NCBI RefSeq assembly: GCF_004138495.1
Contig: NZ_ML142849.1
Location: forward strand, 3,432 to 9,198
Reading direction: 5' to 3'
DNA: 5,767 nucleotides
Source: Phytoactinopolyspora endophytica
GTDB taxonomy: Bacteria > Actinomycetota > Actinomycetes > Jiangellales > Jiangellaceae
Shown here: in pieces, positions 4,988-5,767 of the stretch
How positions within the stretch are numbered: position 1 is the stretch's first letter
Layout: each line of letters starts with the position of its first letter
Notes under the pieces: generated by a model
Database searches by the model: none
What the model saw: only the letters and a program-made list of their open reading frames with translations
What the model was told of the DNA's origin: nothing
Made by a program: the position numbers and the translations under genes

Positions 4988-5767
4988 ATGAAGCCAACGG
5001 GTCCCATATTGATCGGCCTGGTCATCGGGATGATCGCATTCAGTATGAGCAACAACAGCTCGGCTGACGAGGAGGACGCGGCCAGACGCTCGGATGACTC
5101 TGCCTCGAGCGACGATTCGGGTGATGGCGGCGGATCCGGCGCAGGTGACGAAGACGGCGACGACGCAGACGAGGACGAGGCCGGCGATGAGGCGGAGGAC
5201 AGCGGCGGTGACCGCGAATTCCCCGACACCGGCGGTGCTGACGTGCCCGAGTTGCCCGAGAGTTCGAGCGGCGCTGCCCCGGTCACCTTGACGTTCGACG
5301 ACGGCCCGCATGCTACCTATACGGCACAGATCCTGGACATGCTCGCCGCGCACGAGGCCACGGCGGTGTTCTGCATCGTCGGAGAACAGGCCCGCAACCA
5401 GCCCGAACTCGTGCGACGCATCGTCGACGAGGGGCATGCGCTGTGCAACCACTCGTACAGCCATGACGCCGAGCTCAGCACACGACCGGTCGACGTCATC
5501 GAGAAAGAGATCACCGACACGTCTGACGCGATCGCCGAGGCGGCCCCCGACGCACCGGTTCGGTTCTTCCGGCAACCCGCGATGTACGTCACGCCCGAGG
5601 TCGCCCCGACAGCCAGGGACCACGGGATGACGATCCTCGACTGGACCCTCGACACCCGCGACTGGAAGCGACCGGACGCCTCGACGATCGTTGAGCGGGT
5701 GCTCGATGACGTGCAGCCTGGTGATGTCATTCTCCTGCACGACGGTGGCGGGGACCGCACCAACACC
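4988..5767 (+). CDS. Polysaccharide deacetylase (NodB domain), membrane-anchored or secreted, 3' end missing
   Basis: 260 codons are visible, open to the right edge. Residues 7-20 form a hydrophobic signal or anchor segment without a lipobox. A low-complexity acidic linker (about 27-80, roughly 25 Asp/Glu in 54 residues, plus Ser/Gly) then leads to a NodB carbohydrate-esterase-4 domain from about residue 98. Motif 1 is TFDDGP (102-107, catalytic-base Asp104 and metal-ligand Asp105); motif 2 is HSYSH (155-159, metal-ligand histidines); motif 3 reads RQPAM (195-199) where RPPYG is usual; motif 4 is DTRDW (222-226); motif 5 is LLHDGGG (249-255, His251). The family removes N- or O-acetyl groups from peptidoglycan or other glycans at the cell surface. 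The ATG has GGGGAG four bases upstream. Probably only the last few tens of residues are missing. Metal ligands are intact; the target glycan is unknown. Confidence 0.92.
   Translation, partial: MKPTGPILIGLVIGMIAFSMSNNSSADEEDAARRSDDSASSDDSGDGGGSGAGDEDGDDADEDEAGDEAEDSGGDREFPDTGGADVPELPESSSGAAPVTLTFDDGPHATYTAQILDMLAAHEATAVFCIVGEQARNQPELVRRIVDEGHALCNHSYSHDAELSTRPVDVIEKEITDTSDAIAEAAPDAPVRFFRQPAMYVTPEVAPTARDHGMTILDWTLDTRDWKRPDASTIVERVLDDVQPGDVILLHDGGGDRTNT

Noticed and set aside
4874..5740. 288-codon minus-strand open frame at the right end
   Set aside because: It is the shadow of the polysaccharide deacetylase, whose plus-strand frame has all NodB motifs in order.

Overview
This window looks like chromosomal DNA from a high-GC actinomycete. 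Coding frames strongly prefer G/C at third positions, GTG starts are frequent, and several families typical of Actinobacteria appear: a PPOX-fold putative F420-dependent enzyme, a DUF1918 protein, an actinobacterial-type PrmC-related methyltransferase, and an HxlR regulator divergent from an NmrA-like reductase. The genus cannot be fixed from the sequence alone. No tRNA, rRNA, insertion sequence, CRISPR array or phage gene was seen.

Layout. (1) Left end, minus strand: an HxlR-family regulator (186-587) followed downstream by the first 47 codons of a rhodanese-domain protein that runs off the left edge (1-142). (2) A divergent intergenic region (588-697) carries inverted CTTACC-like half-sites and is the likely control region. 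(3) Plus strand, 698-4455: NmrA-like NAD(P)-binding protein, PPOX-fold putative F420 enzyme (4-base overlap), a haloalkane dehalogenase with all five expected catalytic and halide-binding residues, a DJ-1/PfpI protein of the isonitrile-hydratase-like group, and a PrmC-related glutamine methyltransferase paralogue. (4) 4456-4648: non-coding stretch with three small perfect hairpins. (5) 4649-4852: small DUF1918 protein, whose start is set by a full AGGAGG. (6) 4853-4987: intergenic region with a perfect 16-bp palindrome. (7) 4988-5767: a membrane-anchored or secreted polysaccharide deacetylase with a long acidic linker, cut by the right edge.

How the genes may work together (inference): the HxlR protein has a single cysteine just before its winged helix, where redox- and quinone-sensing HxlR proteins carry theirs. 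It stands divergent to a reductase-type gene that is translationally coupled to a PPOX-fold enzyme. Haloalkane dehalogenase and DJ-1/PfpI genes follow in the same direction with short gaps. The set reads as an electrophile/xenobiotic handling cluster rather than a housekeeping operon. The 103-bp gap before the dehalogenase leaves open whether it is one transcript or two. The methyltransferase, DUF1918 and deacetylase genes are probably unrelated neighbours. I see no strong evidence for a wholly new system. The most unusual points are the dehalogenase/DJ-1/PPOX grouping, the NTPY motif in the methyltransferase, and the non-canonical RQPAM motif and acidic linker in the deacetylase.
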